Position numbers and translations under genes: made by a program | DNA from: Pseudomonadota bacterium | GTDB taxonomy: Bacteria; Pseudomonadota; Alphaproteobacteria; UBA8366; JADFVY01 | Direction: 5' to 3' | Length of the DNA: 14,585 nucleotides | Assembly: GCA_015222795.1 (NCBI GenBank) | Contig: JADFVY010000017.1 | Coordinates: 1-14,585 of the forward strand | Shown here: positions 6,678 through 14,000 of the stretch, one piece after another | Numbering within the stretch: the stretch's first letter is position 1 | How the letters are laid out: each line of letters begins with the position of its first letter | The notes under the pieces: generated by a model | Database searches by the model: none | What the model was told of the DNA's origin: nothing | Seen by the model: the letters and a program-made list of their open reading frames with translations, nothing else

Positions 6678-7816
6678 TTTTTAGTGCTCGCATAAGGATC
6701 GGCGGCATCGCGCAGGCCGTCTCCGACGAACACAAAGGCAAGCACCAACGCTATGAAGAAGACCACTGGAATAAAGTACCATTGATAGTTCAAGAGGACA
6801 TCCGCATCGGTTACATTTTGCAGCATCACGCCCAGCGAATTCACAGGATCCCTCAGTCCCAGGCCGATAAAGCTCAAGGCCGTTTCAGACAGCACCATGT
6901 AAGGAAACGAGATCACCAGATCGACAATGATATAGCTGGTGAAACTGGGCAAAAGGTGTTTTCGGATGATGTGGTTTGGCGCCGCGCCGCAAAGCTGCGC
7001 CGCCAGCACGTATTCCTGATTTCGCTCGGTCAGCAAATGCGTTCGCACCCGCCGCGCCAGCGTCGGCCAGTTGATGAACCCGAGAATGATCGAGATAAAG
7101 AAGAATCTCGCCTCCGAACTCCATTCACTGGGAATGAAAGCCGCGATTGCCATAAACAACGGTATCGCGGGCACCGTCCGTATCGCGTCGGTGATCATCT
7201 GCAGCACGGAATCGATCCAGCCGCCGTAGTAGCCGGACACCCCGCCGATTATCAATGCCAGTACAAAGGCGATTGCAACCCCGATCGTGCCGACAGCAAG
7301 GGACGTATTGATGGCATGCAGGGTGCGGGAAAAAATATCCTTGCCCGTACTGTCGGTTCCGAAAATATGGATCTTGCCCTTATCCACACCGAACAGATGG
7401 CGGTCAAAACTCATCCCGAACATGGTGTATTTTTCACCTTCGGGAAACAAGGTCAGGTAGCGGCGTTTTTCCCGATCTACCGTGGACATCCAGCGGAAGT
7501 TGGTCTTGAAGGAGCGTTCCCGTTCAAAGGAGTAGATGAACGGCCGCATTGAAAAACCGTTTTCATCCCAGAATTTCAGTATCTGGGGCGCGCCGTTCTG
7601 GTAGTCCTTGTCCCGCCCTTCCAGCGTTGGGGAATAGGGCGTCAGGAAGGGGGCCAGTATCCCCGACACGATAAAAATTACCAGAACCCATGCCCCTGCC
7701 ATGGCCGCTTTCTGCTTTTTAAAGCGCGCCCAGATCAACTGGCCCTGCGAAGCGGTGAAGTACGCCTCTTTAAGTTTCTGGTCCGCAACGGCGCCTGTTG
7801 TGTTTGTTTCTGTCAT
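6674..7816 (-). CDS. ABC transporter permease, OppC/DppC type with large periplasmic insertion
   Basis: This is one of the two inner-membrane channel subunits. At 380 residues it is clearly longer than the classical OppC/DppC of about 300. The excess lies between the first helix (about 41-60) and the second (about 171-192), a mainly hydrophilic stretch of some 110 residues predicted to be periplasmic. Family landmarks follow: FGTDSTGKDIFSR (152-164), a BPD_transp_1 core with the EAA-type loop YVLAAQLCGAAPNHIIRKHL (269-288) that contacts an ATPase, and a C-terminal GDGLRDAADP (365-374). ATG 7814-7816 starts five bases after the OppB-type stop. The insertion probably contacts the unusually large binding protein of the same operon, which is inference. 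Confidence 0.9.
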   Translation of the reverse strand: MTETNTTGAVADQKLKEAYFTASQGQLIWARFKKQKAAMAGAWVLVIFIVSGILAPFLTPYSPTLEGRDKDYQNGAPQILKFWDENGFSMRPFIYSFERERSFKTNFRWMSTVDREKRRYLTLFPEGEKYTMFGMSFDRHLFGVDKGKIHIFGTDSTGKDIFSRTLHAINTSLAVGTIGVAIAFVLALIIGGVSGYYGGWIDSVLQMITDAIRTVPAIPLFMAIAAFIPSEWSSEARFFFISIILGFINWPTLARRVRTHLLTERNQEYVLAAQLCGAAPNHIIRKHLLPSFTSYIIVDLVISFPYMVLSETALSFIGLGLRDPVNSLGVMLQNVTDADVLLNYQWYFIPVVFFIALVLAFVFVGDGLRDAADPYASTKK

Positions 7817-7821
7817 GTTTT

Positions 7822-8826
7822 CTATTTCACAATAGAGCTACGAACACGCGGGTCGACAACGGCGAGCAGGATGTCCGTCAAGAAATTCAGCCCAACGATA
7901 CTGCCTGTCAGCAGGAAGATGATCGCCCCGGCCAGTTGCTGGTCGTTTGAGCGTGCCAGAGCCTCTATCAGTAAAGCCCCGGCATCGGTTAGCGTCAGGA
8001 TCACCGCGATAATCGGCAACTCGTTAAAGATGCGATTGAGATCGAAACCCAGCGAATTGACTATCGGGCCCAAAGCGTGCCGCGCTGGATAGCGCCATAG
8101 CAGTTTTCCGCCGGTTACGCCGCGCGCCCTGGCGGCCGTCACGTAAAGCTTGTCAATCTCGTCAGACATTAATGCCCGCACCGTCTGGATGGCAAAGGCT
8201 GTCGCGGACCAAGCCAGAATAAACACGGGCAGCCATGCGCGGGACAGAAAATCCTTCACTCTGTCCCAGGACCAGGGGGCATCACGGAATTCAGAGGAAA
8301 ACAGTCCCGTCATACTGTCCCCGAACAATATTGTTGAAACCAGCATGATTATCAGGGCCAGCAGGAAGTTTGGCAGCGCCAGCCCCAAATAGCTGACCAG
8401 CCGCAGGGAGTTGTTCAGGGCTGCGTTGTTCGACGTGGCTGAAATGATTCCGACTGGCAGGGCTATCATATAAGCCAGGATCAGCGAGGAGACACAGATG
8501 CCCAGACTGATCCAGAATTTCTGTCCCAGCAGCAGAGCGATATTAACCCGCAGAATGCAGCTGTCGCCAAACTCGCCCTGAAAGGCATTGTAAATCCAGA
8601 CGCCCCAGCGTTGCAGATAGGGTTTGTCCAGCCCAAGACGGACACGTTCGGCCTCGATGTCGGCAATAGTAATGTTACTGCCCTGGGTGTTCTTGAAGGC
8701 GACATAGCGCTCGGCGCAGTCACCGGGTACGAATTCCATCAATGTAAAAACGATAAACGAAACAATAAGCAGCGTTAATACCGCCAGCAGGGCACGAACC
8801 AGAGTAAATCTTGCAAATTGCAGCAT
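7822..8826 (-). CDS. ABC transporter permease, OppB/DppB type
   Basis: This is the partner inner-membrane channel subunit (334 residues). The N-terminal helix at about 9-32 is followed by EFVPGD, typical of OppB/DppB proteins. A periplasmic segment with LGLDKPYLQRW and GEFGDS precedes the core membrane domain from about residue 100. The EAA-type loop YVTAARARGVTGGKLLWRYP (228-247) is the ATPase-docking site. The C-terminus LAVVDPRVR is the usual ending of this family. ATG 8824-8826 begins 124 bases after the binding-protein stop, and its ribosome-binding site is weak (ggcggac). The gap holds two hairpins, so this gene is likely expressed less than the upstream binding-protein gene. The next permease starts five bases after its stop. 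Confidence 0.92.
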   Translation of the reverse strand: MLQFARFTLVRALLAVLTLLIVSFIVFTLMEFVPGDCAERYVAFKNTQGSNITIADIEAERVRLGLDKPYLQRWGVWIYNAFQGEFGDSCILRVNIALLLGQKFWISLGICVSSLILAYMIALPVGIISATSNNAALNNSLRLVSYLGLALPNFLLALIIMLVSTILFGDSMTGLFSSEFRDAPWSWDRVKDFLSRAWLPVFILAWSATAFAIQTVRALMSDEIDKLYVTAARARGVTGGKLLWRYPARHALGPIVNSLGFDLNRIFNELPIIAVILTLTDAGALLIEALARSNDQQLAGAIIFLLTGSIVGLNFLTDILLAVVDPRVRSSIVK

Positions 8827-8895
8827 CGAATTTTGTCCGCCCCACAGCCGCCCTTCTCGCCAGGTGTCATTACTGGCGGAAGTGTCTCGTTGGCG

Positions 8896-8928
8896 CCCTC
8901 GGATGGTTTAAAGGAAACCACCCGAGGG
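8896..8928 (-). promoter_or_regulatory. Intercistronic stem-loop between binding-protein and permease genes
   Basis: A 14-base stem with one A/C mismatch is formed by 8896-8909 and 8915-8928 around a five-base loop. A second, smaller inverted repeat, cgccag/ctggcg, is at 8858-8863 and 8873-8878. In the direction of transcription neither is followed by a T-run, so a complete terminator is unlikely. The position, just past the stop of the binding-protein gene and before the permease genes, fits an mRNA-stabilising or partial-termination element that keeps the binding protein in excess over the membrane subunits. Confidence 0.55.
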
Positions 8929-8950
8929 CTTTGTCACAGACGTTCGTGGA

Positions 8951-11020
8951 CTATTTTTCCAGGAACCACTGGGGACCCCGGTAGGGGAGGTTCCAGTAGT
9001 ACTCATAGGAGTGAGTCTTGAACTCCGTTACGTTCTTCAACGAATTGTGGTGATAGATCGGTCCCGTTGCCAAAACCGTCCCGATGAACAGTGTCTGGCT
9101 GACCATCGCCTCCACCAGCCGTTTGCCGATCTCATCGGACTTCGCACTGCCCGCGGGCTGAGACTGGAAAGCGTTGATGTCGTCGATCATCGTATCGACC
9201 CATGCCGGCGGCTTGACGCCCTTGGCGCCTTTCGAGTCGATATACTCAGCCCACAACATGGCGGTACGCAGGAAGAAGTAACTCTCGAACGGCGGCACAA
9301 ACATGTTGTTGTTGCCCAGAACGATCGCCAACGGATGTCCCTTGCGCCACATACCTACATCGAGCTTGTTGGAGGACTGCGCCGACCGGTATTCATCGGG
9401 TGTAACCTCTTTGACGGTCGTCTTGACGCCGACACTGGACCACTGCTGACCGACGAGCTCGACCACCTTGCCCGCGATCCCCTGGGTGGCGAACTGCAGA
9501 TTCAACACCAGCTTTTCACCGTTCGGGAGTTCACGAAAGCCATCGCCGTCCGTGTCCTTGAGGCCGACCGCATCCAGCAGTGACTTCGCCTTTGCCGGAT
9601 CATGTTCCGCCATATGCGTTGTCCACTTCGCATCGACGAAGGGAGGATTGGGCGAGAAGCCCGTATACTGGACAGGCTTGCCCTCGCCAAAGAACGCAAC
9701 CTCGTTCAGCTCATCCCGGTCGATCGCAATGGACATCGCCTGACGGAACCGCACATCTCCAAACACTTTACGCTTTTCAAGATCTGCGGATGTCACATTG
9801 AAAGTGAAGGTCGGCGCCGCGATCTCGGGTTTCAGCTGCAACTGGTAGTTCCCCTTCTCCTGGTTTTCCAGAAGGACGGGGGCCATCGGCAACTGCAGTG
9901 ACTGCGACTTGAAGTGCACCTCGCCATTGATCAGCTTCAGGATGCGCACCTGATTGTCATTGACGTAGGTTTCATCTTGCTCGTTGATATAGGGAAGCTG
10001 GTTGCCAGCCGTGTCGACCATGAAGAAATAGGGGTTGGCCACCAGATGCCGGCCGTCGGCGTTCTGTTTCGTCATGATGTGCGATTCAAGCGTCGGCACG
10101 GTATCCATCGGCAGATTGCCGACTTTGTCCGGCGCGGTCAGCATCGGAGTCGGCGTGTCCACCCAGTCAGAACTGCCGTAATAGGCCGCCAGAACGGCCA
10201 GACCGTTTTCGAACCCGGCCTTCTTTGCCATATCATCGGCTTTGGCGTTCAATTTTGGATCCCATTGGCCAAGGAAATGTTTCGGCTGGAATCCTTGCGC
10301 GAAGGAAGACGCGAAATGCGCCAGCAGGCCCGGCTTCGGAGCAGGCAGATTGAACACAACGGTTTGGGCGTCGGGAGTGTCGATGGTCATGCGTTTGCCG
10401 GCGACCAGCACATAATCCTTAGCCTTCTTCATGACGTCTGGATTAAGAGCCAGATTGTCATACCAGTATTTCACGTCTGCCGACGTAAACGGAGCGCCAT
10501 CGGACCATTTGTGGCCCTTGCGCAGGAAGAAGGTCAGCTGGGTGTAATCAGCATTCCATTTCCATCCCTTTGCAACCATCGGAACGATGGTCTGCAGGTC
10601 ATCCGAATAGCGCACAAGGTTGACGTGCCGTATGGACAGAAAACCAGCGGTCCCAGCTTCGGAGGCATTCGTGATGATGTTCATTGTGCCGCCATAACCG
10701 CCGATTTGGTCGTATGGGGCCACGACGAGGGGTTCGCTCGGCATCCGGTCGGCCAGTTTCGGCAGGTCGGGGTTGCCCCGAATCATGCCGTTCAGCTTGC
10801 CCATGTCCGGATTATCGCTGAAGGACAGCTTGCAGTTCGCCGCGCCTTCAAATTCCGACCGTTCATACTGCTGGGGGAAAGCGCCCGCGGCGACCCCCTT
10901 CATATCGGCCACGGTAACGGCCGGACAGGCGGCAGCCCGCGCATCGGTTGCGGCGCCAACCTGCAGCGCAAAGAGCGCAGCCCCGGCGAGCGGTATTAAT
11001 CCCAACTTCTTACGTATCAT
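8951..11020 (-). CDS. Periplasmic substrate-binding protein of the Opp/Dpp class (SBP_bac_5), large form
   Basis: This 689-residue periplasmic receptor is the first gene of the ABC operon. It has a Sec signal peptide (KK at 4-5, hydrophobic core to about 24, cleavage likely after ARA near 29). Two early cysteines, Cys32 and Cys63, could form a disulfide. The SBP_bac_5 fold is shown by FFLRKGHKWSDGAPFTSADV, the usual signature, and FRQAMSIAIDRDEL in the second half. At about 489-496 is DTDGDGF, an EF-hand-like Asp-rich loop seen in several large members. The length exceeds classical DppA/OppA (about 535-545), with an extra N-terminal segment. The start has ctgggag about ten bases upstream. The substrate is unknown: large members of this class include peptide receptors and, in rhizobia, alpha-galactoside receptors (AgpA-type), so an oligosaccharide is a real alternative to a peptide. 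Confidence 0.88.
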   Translation of the reverse strand: MIRKKLGLIPLAGAALFALQVGAATDARAAACPAVTVADMKGVAAGAFPQQYERSEFEGAANCKLSFSDNPDMGKLNGMIRGNPDLPKLADRMPSEPLVVAPYDQIGGYGGTMNIITNASEAGTAGFLSIRHVNLVRYSDDLQTIVPMVAKGWKWNADYTQLTFFLRKGHKWSDGAPFTSADVKYWYDNLALNPDVMKKAKDYVLVAGKRMTIDTPDAQTVVFNLPAPKPGLLAHFASSFAQGFQPKHFLGQWDPKLNAKADDMAKKAGFENGLAVLAAYYGSSDWVDTPTPMLTAPDKVGNLPMDTVPTLESHIMTKQNADGRHLVANPYFFMVDTAGNQLPYINEQDETYVNDNQVRILKLINGEVHFKSQSLQLPMAPVLLENQEKGNYQLQLKPEIAAPTFTFNVTSADLEKRKVFGDVRFRQAMSIAIDRDELNEVAFFGEGKPVQYTGFSPNPPFVDAKWTTHMAEHDPAKAKSLLDAVGLKDTDGDGFRELPNGEKLVLNLQFATQGIAGKVVELVGQQWSSVGVKTTVKEVTPDEYRSAQSSNKLDVGMWRKGHPLAIVLGNNNMFVPPFESYFFLRTAMLWAEYIDSKGAKGVKPPAWVDTMIDDINAFQSQPAGSAKSDEIGKRLVEAMVSQTLFIGTVLATGPIYHHNSLKNVTEFKTHSYEYYWNLPYRGPQWFLEK

Positions 11021-11050
11021 TGTTTTTAGTCTCCCAGCTATTCATGTTCG

Positions 11051-11080
11051 ATTATCCGTTGTCTATATCTCATCGGACAA
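11051..11080 (-). promoter_or_regulatory. Candidate sigma-70-type promoter of the ABC operon
   Basis: Read on the minus strand, TTGTCC (11075-11080) and GATAAT (11051-11056) are separated by 18 bases, matching the consensus at four and five of six positions. Transcription would begin near 11044 and give a leader of about 24 bases with the Shine-Dalgarno sequence in place. No experimental support can be read from sequence. Confidence 0.35.
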
Positions 11081-11422
11081 TTCTGTTTTCATGGTCCGAA
11101 CGGGCCCATGTTCTTCGCTCGGCAGATAGCACCGATTAGCAGCATGTTAATGCGCTAAATTCTCTAACTGCAAGCACCATTCACTCCGACGACCAATTTT
11201 TTACCCCGCTGCGGGAAGACATGCTGCAGCTTCATATGCTAATAATAGATTGTTTTTTAACGTTTTTACAGCTTTTGTGACAGATTTGATATTCTTCTTG
11301 GGCCAAGCATCCGGCGATATTTTTGTTCGGTGTCTAATTATTTTTCATCGCGCCGCCATTTTTATGTGCTTTACTTCGCGATAACCGGACCCCCGATGGA
11401 AAGCCGAAGGCAGGCCATCATA

Positions 11423-11455
11423 CCGGCGCGTCACGCGCCGGCCGGAACAGTCCGG
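11423..11455 (+). promoter_or_regulatory. Two leader hairpins before the phosphonate-binding-protein gene
   Basis: A perfect eight-base stem ccggcgcg/cgcgccgg (11423-11430 and 11434-11441, loop tca) is followed at once by ccgga/tccgg (11442-11446 and 11451-11455, loop acag). They end 17 bases before the GGAGG ribosome-binding site at 11473-11477. No T-run follows, so they look more like mRNA-protecting leader structures than a terminator. Confidence 0.5.
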
Positions 11456-11484
11456 GGATATTTTAAAAAACTGGAGGTTTTACA

Positions 11485-12534
11485 ATGATGAATAGCAGGA
11501 ATTTGATTGCGGGCGTCTCGACGCTGGCAATGACCTTCGCCGTAACCATGGGCGCGGTTACCGGCATTCGCACCGCTTCGGCGGCAACCGAACTTACCGT
11601 CTATACGGCCGTCGAGGCCGAGGATCTAAAACGCTACGGCGAGGCTTTCACCGCCGACAATCCCGACATCACCATCAAGTGGGTCCGCGATTCGACCGGC
11701 ATCGTCACGGCGAAGCTGCTGGCCGAGAAAAACAATCCGCAAGCCGATGTGATCTGGGGCCTGGCGGCGACCAGCCTGCTGCTGATGAAGGGCGAGGGCA
11801 TGCTTGAGCCCTATGCGCCGGCCGGCCTGGACAAGCTGTCGCCCAAGTTCCGCGACAAGAGCAACCCGCCGACCTGGACCGGGATGGACGCCTGGATCGC
11901 GGCGGTTTGTTTCAATACGGTCGAGGCCGAGAAGAACGGCCTGCCGATGCCGTCGTCCTGGAAAGACCTGACCAAGCCGGTATACAAGGGCCATGTGGTC
12001 ATGCCGAACCCGAACTCCTCGGGCACGGGCTTCCTGGACGTATCGTCCTGGCTGCAGATGTTCGGCGAAGACGGCGGCTGGGAATTCATGGACGGGCTGC
12101 ACCAGAACATCAACTGGTACACCCATTCGGGTTCCAAGCCCTGCAAGCAGGCGGCGTCCGGAGAAATCCCGATCGGCGTCTCCTTCGCCTTCCGCGGCGC
12201 CAAATCCAAGGCCAAGGGCGCCCCACTGGAAATCATCATCCCCAGCGAAGGCGTTGGCTGGGACATGGAAGCGACCGCCATCGTGGCCGGCACCTCCAAG
12301 ATGGAAGCGGCCAAGAAGCTGGTCGACTGGTCGATCACCGAGAAGGCCAACCGGCTCTATAACGAGGGCTATGCGGTTGTCGCCATCCCCGGCATCGCCA
12401 AACCGGTGGAGCATTTCCCGGCCGGCATCGTCGATGCGATGTACGACAATGACTTCCTGTGGGCGGCCCAGAACCGCGGGCGCATCCTGGCCGAATGGCA
12501 AAAGCGTTACGATTCGAAGTCGGAAGCCAAATAA
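11485..12534 (+). CDS. phnS2: 2-aminoethylphosphonate-binding periplasmic protein (PhnS2/AepX type)
   Basis: This is the periplasmic receptor for 2-aminoethylphosphonate ABC uptake, of the TIGR03261 kind, within the iron/thiamine-type binding-protein fold. The 349 residues start with a Sec signal peptide, cleavage likely after TASA (30-33). The mature part begins ELTVYTAVEAEDLKRY and continues with IKWVRDSTGIVTAKLLAEKN, a DVIWGLAATS block, then NWYTHSGSKPCKQAASGE, GVGWDMEATAIVAG and a C-terminal RILAEWQKRYDSK, all typical of this family. ATG 11485 is preceded by GGAGG with seven bases spacing; the adjacent ATG 11488 is less well placed. The gene is alone: a strong terminator follows and the next genes are on the other strand. 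No permease, ATPase, or phosphonate transaminase or hydrolase gene is present here. An iron or other small-ligand receptor is possible but less likely given the motif match. Confidence 0.85.
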   Translation: MMNSRNLIAGVSTLAMTFAVTMGAVTGIRTASAATELTVYTAVEAEDLKRYGEAFTADNPDITIKWVRDSTGIVTAKLLAEKNNPQADVIWGLAATSLLLMKGEGMLEPYAPAGLDKLSPKFRDKSNPPTWTGMDAWIAAVCFNTVEAEKNGLPMPSSWKDLTKPVYKGHVVMPNPNSSGTGFLDVSSWLQMFGEDGGWEFMDGLHQNINWYTHSGSKPCKQAASGEIPIGVSFAFRGAKSKAKGAPLEIIIPSEGVGWDMEATAIVAGTSKMEAAKKLVDWSITEKANRLYNEGYAVVAIPGIAKPVEHFPAGIVDAMYDNDFLWAAQNRGRILAEWQKRYDSKSEAK

Positions 12535-12553
12535 AATCCGTTACGTTTGAGCT

Positions 12554-12593
12554 AGGCCCGGCCTCCTTAATCGGGGGCCGGGTCTTTCTTTTT
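12554..12593 (+). terminator. Strong intrinsic terminator after the phosphonate-binding-protein gene
   Basis: The stem pairs cccggcctcc (12557-12566) with gggggccggg (12573-12582), one G-U wobble included, around the loop ttaatc. A few more flanking bases can pair, and tctttcttttt follows at 12583-12593. It begins about 20 bases past the stop codon and should make the gene monocistronic. Confidence 0.85.
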
Positions 12594-12613
12594 GCGATTT
12601 GGCATCGCCTCTA

Positions 12614-12967
12614 TCATCCCCCGTCATGCGCCTCGCGGGAATCGGCCGGGGCGTTTTCGCGATGTTCGGTCATGCCGTAATCCCGCAGCACCGAGGCAAC
12701 GCGTAGCCGGTAATTCTTGAATACCCCGCCGCGCCCCGCCGACTGGGCGTCGCGATGTTCCTGGGTCCGTCTCCAGGCGGCCACCGCGTCCTCGTCGCGC
12801 CAGAAGGACAGCGACAGGTATTTCCCCGGCTCCACGAGGCTTTCGAATCGTTCGATGGAAATGAATCCGTCGATTCCCTCCAGCATGGGCCGCAGCCCGC
12901 CGGCGATATCCAGATAGGATTCAGTTTTGCCCTCGGCGGGCCATAGTTCAAAGATGACGGCAATCAT
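12614..12967 (-). CDS. Antibiotic biosynthesis monooxygenase (ABM)-like protein
   Basis: This is a small dimeric alpha/beta-barrel protein of the ABM superfamily (PF03992), 117 residues. Members include quinol and heme-degrading monooxygenases, so the reaction cannot be assigned. The pattern is typical: a beta-strand start MIAVIFELWPAEGK, then GFISIERFESLVEPGKYLSL, SFWRDEDAVAAWR, a His-containing QEHRDAQSAGRGGVF and YRLRVASVLRDYGM. The same frame is open far upstream to 13357, but that part is a shadow of the LysR gene: it is rich in Arg and Gly and unlike the domain. ATG 12965-12967 sits in a TAATG overlap with the LysR stop, so the two genes are probably translated in a coupled way. About 20 C-terminal residues after the domain look unstructured. 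Confidence 0.85.
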   Translation of the reverse strand: MIAVIFELWPAEGKTESYLDIAGGLRPMLEGIDGFISIERFESLVEPGKYLSLSFWRDEDAVAAWRRTQEHRDAQSAGRGGVFKNYRLRVASVLRDYGMTEHRENAPADSREAHDGG

Positions 12968-13836
12968 TATAGGCGGTCCTCTGTCAGGCGTTCGTGGTCC
13001 AGCGCGGCGATCATGAAGTTTACCAGACGCACCGCCGCATCCGACAGCCCCTCGCCGACATATATTCCTATGCTGACATCGGCCAGCGGGGGCAAGCCGG
13101 CGGCCCTGCGTTTCAGCGCCGGCGGCGCGGTGCGTTCCGACAGGGCCGTCACCCCCAGCCCCGCCTGCACCGCCGCCGTCAGCCCGGCCAGGCTGGGGCT
13201 GGTGTACACCACGCGCCATGCGCGCCCGGACCGTTCCAGCGCGTCGATCATGCGCTTGCGATAGGTGCAGCCCTCGGGGTAGACGATCAGAGAAACCGGC
13301 CCGCCGCCGTCCGCGCCCGCGCCCTCGATGCCGCACCAGACCAGGTGCTCGCTCCACATCCGGGCGGCGGCCGGATGGCCCTCGCCGCCGGTCATGGCGA
13401 CAACCATGTCCCGGTCGCCCTCGCCCAGCGCGTCGAGCAGCGAATGGCTCAGCGCGCAGCCGACCTCCAGCGACACCTCGGGAAACTCCGCCGCGAAGCC
13501 CCCGAGGATGCCGGGCAGCAAGGTCACCGCGAAATCGTTGGGCAGACCAACCCGTACCGCGCCGACCGGTTCCGGCCGCATCACGCGCGCCACCGCCTCG
13601 TCATGCAGCAGCAGGATCCGTCTGGCATAACCGGTCAGCGTCTCGCCCGCCGGCGTCAGGCCGAAGGCCCGATTCGCCCGGTCGAACAGCACTTGTCCGA
13701 CCATCTCTTCCAGCCGTTTGATTTGCAAACTTACCGCCGGCTGCGTCCGCCCCAGCCCCTCGGCCGCCCGGGTGACCCCGCCCGCATCCGCGACCGCGAC
13801 CAGTGCCCGCAACAGTTCGGTGGGAAGTGTGATCAT
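12967..13836 (-). CDS. LysR-family transcriptional regulator
   Basis: This is a DNA-binding regulator of 289 residues, with an N-terminal winged helix-turn-helix (about 4-62, including GGVTRAAEGLGRTQPAVSLQ) and a C-terminal effector domain containing VRVGLPNDFAVTLLP and VQAGLGVTAL blocks typical of LysR_substrate. The open frame extends back to 13947, but ATG 13834-13836 is preferred: ggag lies five bases upstream and the HTH then begins at the usual distance. ATG 13857 is a second alternative. The stop shares one base with the start of the ABM-like gene, which is therefore the most likely co-regulated partner. Whether the regulator also controls the divergent unit beyond 14000 or the phosphonate gene cannot be told. 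The inducer is unknown. Confidence 0.9.
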   Translation of the reverse strand: MITLPTELLRALVAVADAGGVTRAAEGLGRTQPAVSLQIKRLEEMVGQVLFDRANRAFGLTPAGETLTGYARRILLLHDEAVARVMRPEPVGAVRVGLPNDFAVTLLPGILGGFAAEFPEVSLEVGCALSHSLLDALGEGDRDMVVAMTGGEGHPAAARMWSEHLVWCGIEGAGADGGGPVSLIVYPEGCTYRKRMIDALERSGRAWRVVYTSPSLAGLTAAVQAGLGVTALSERTAPPALKRRAAGLPPLADVSIGIYVGEGLSDAAVRLVNFMIAALDHERLTEDRL

Positions 13837-14000
13837 AACGGCTCCATATCCATTCATTATATAACGGCCAGAATAATATAGAATGCATATGGAAAAGCAA
13901 CGGACCGGATATCTGTCCGCGGGCATCAACGAATAACGCCGATCCATTGAGATCGGCTAAAGTCAGATAATCTGCATCCGCGAAAACAGAAGTTTGCGGC
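13837..14000. promoter_or_regulatory. LysR upstream region with -10 box and dyads
   Basis: Read on the minus strand, a perfect TATAAT lies at 13856-13861; its -35 is poor, as expected for an activated or autoregulated promoter. Upstream is cggac/gtccg (13901-13905 and 13915-13919) around an AT-rich GATATC core, a plausible LysR-type operator. A further dyad gccgatc/gatcggc (13938-13944 and 13951-13957, six-base loop) could be a weak terminator for the gene ending at 14001, but only a broken T-run follows it. Confidence 0.4.

Larger units (their letters stand above)
11021..11484. promoter_or_regulatory. AT-rich divergent control region (464 bp)
   Basis: This region lies between the divergent ABC operon and the phosphonate-binding-protein gene and is visibly more AT-rich than the coding DNA around it. 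I find no credible gene here on either strand. On the plus strand a possible promoter is TTTACA (11265-11270) with GATATT (11288-11293) and a 17-base spacer, which would give a leader of about 185 bases. The ABC-operon promoter candidate is at the left side, and two hairpins lie near the right end. The region is long enough to hold operators for both transcription units, but I cannot identify a specific regulator site. Confidence 0.5.

Noticed and set aside
9914..10999. 361-codon plus-strand frame opposite the ABC binding-protein gene
   Set aside because: It has no recognisable domain and lies fully antisense to a clear SBP_bac_5 gene with signal peptide and ribosome-binding site.
4684..11020. 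Assignment of the ABC operon to dipeptide, nickel or microcin C transport
   Set aside because: Protein sizes and the permease insertion do not match the classical systems, and no substrate-specific motif could be read, so only the class is stated.
11626..12501. 291-codon minus-strand frame opposite the phosphonate receptor gene
   Set aside because: It lies wholly within a confident gene and its Arg, Gly and Asp-rich sequence is typical of antisense frames here.
12968..13357. N-terminal extension of the ABM-like protein to 247 residues
   Set aside because: The extension is a frame-shifted shadow of the LysR gene. The family domain starts exactly at ATG 12965-12967.
12994..13881. 295-codon plus-strand frame opposite the LysR gene
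   Set aside because: It is low in complexity, Arg and Gln-rich and antisense to a clear regulator gene.
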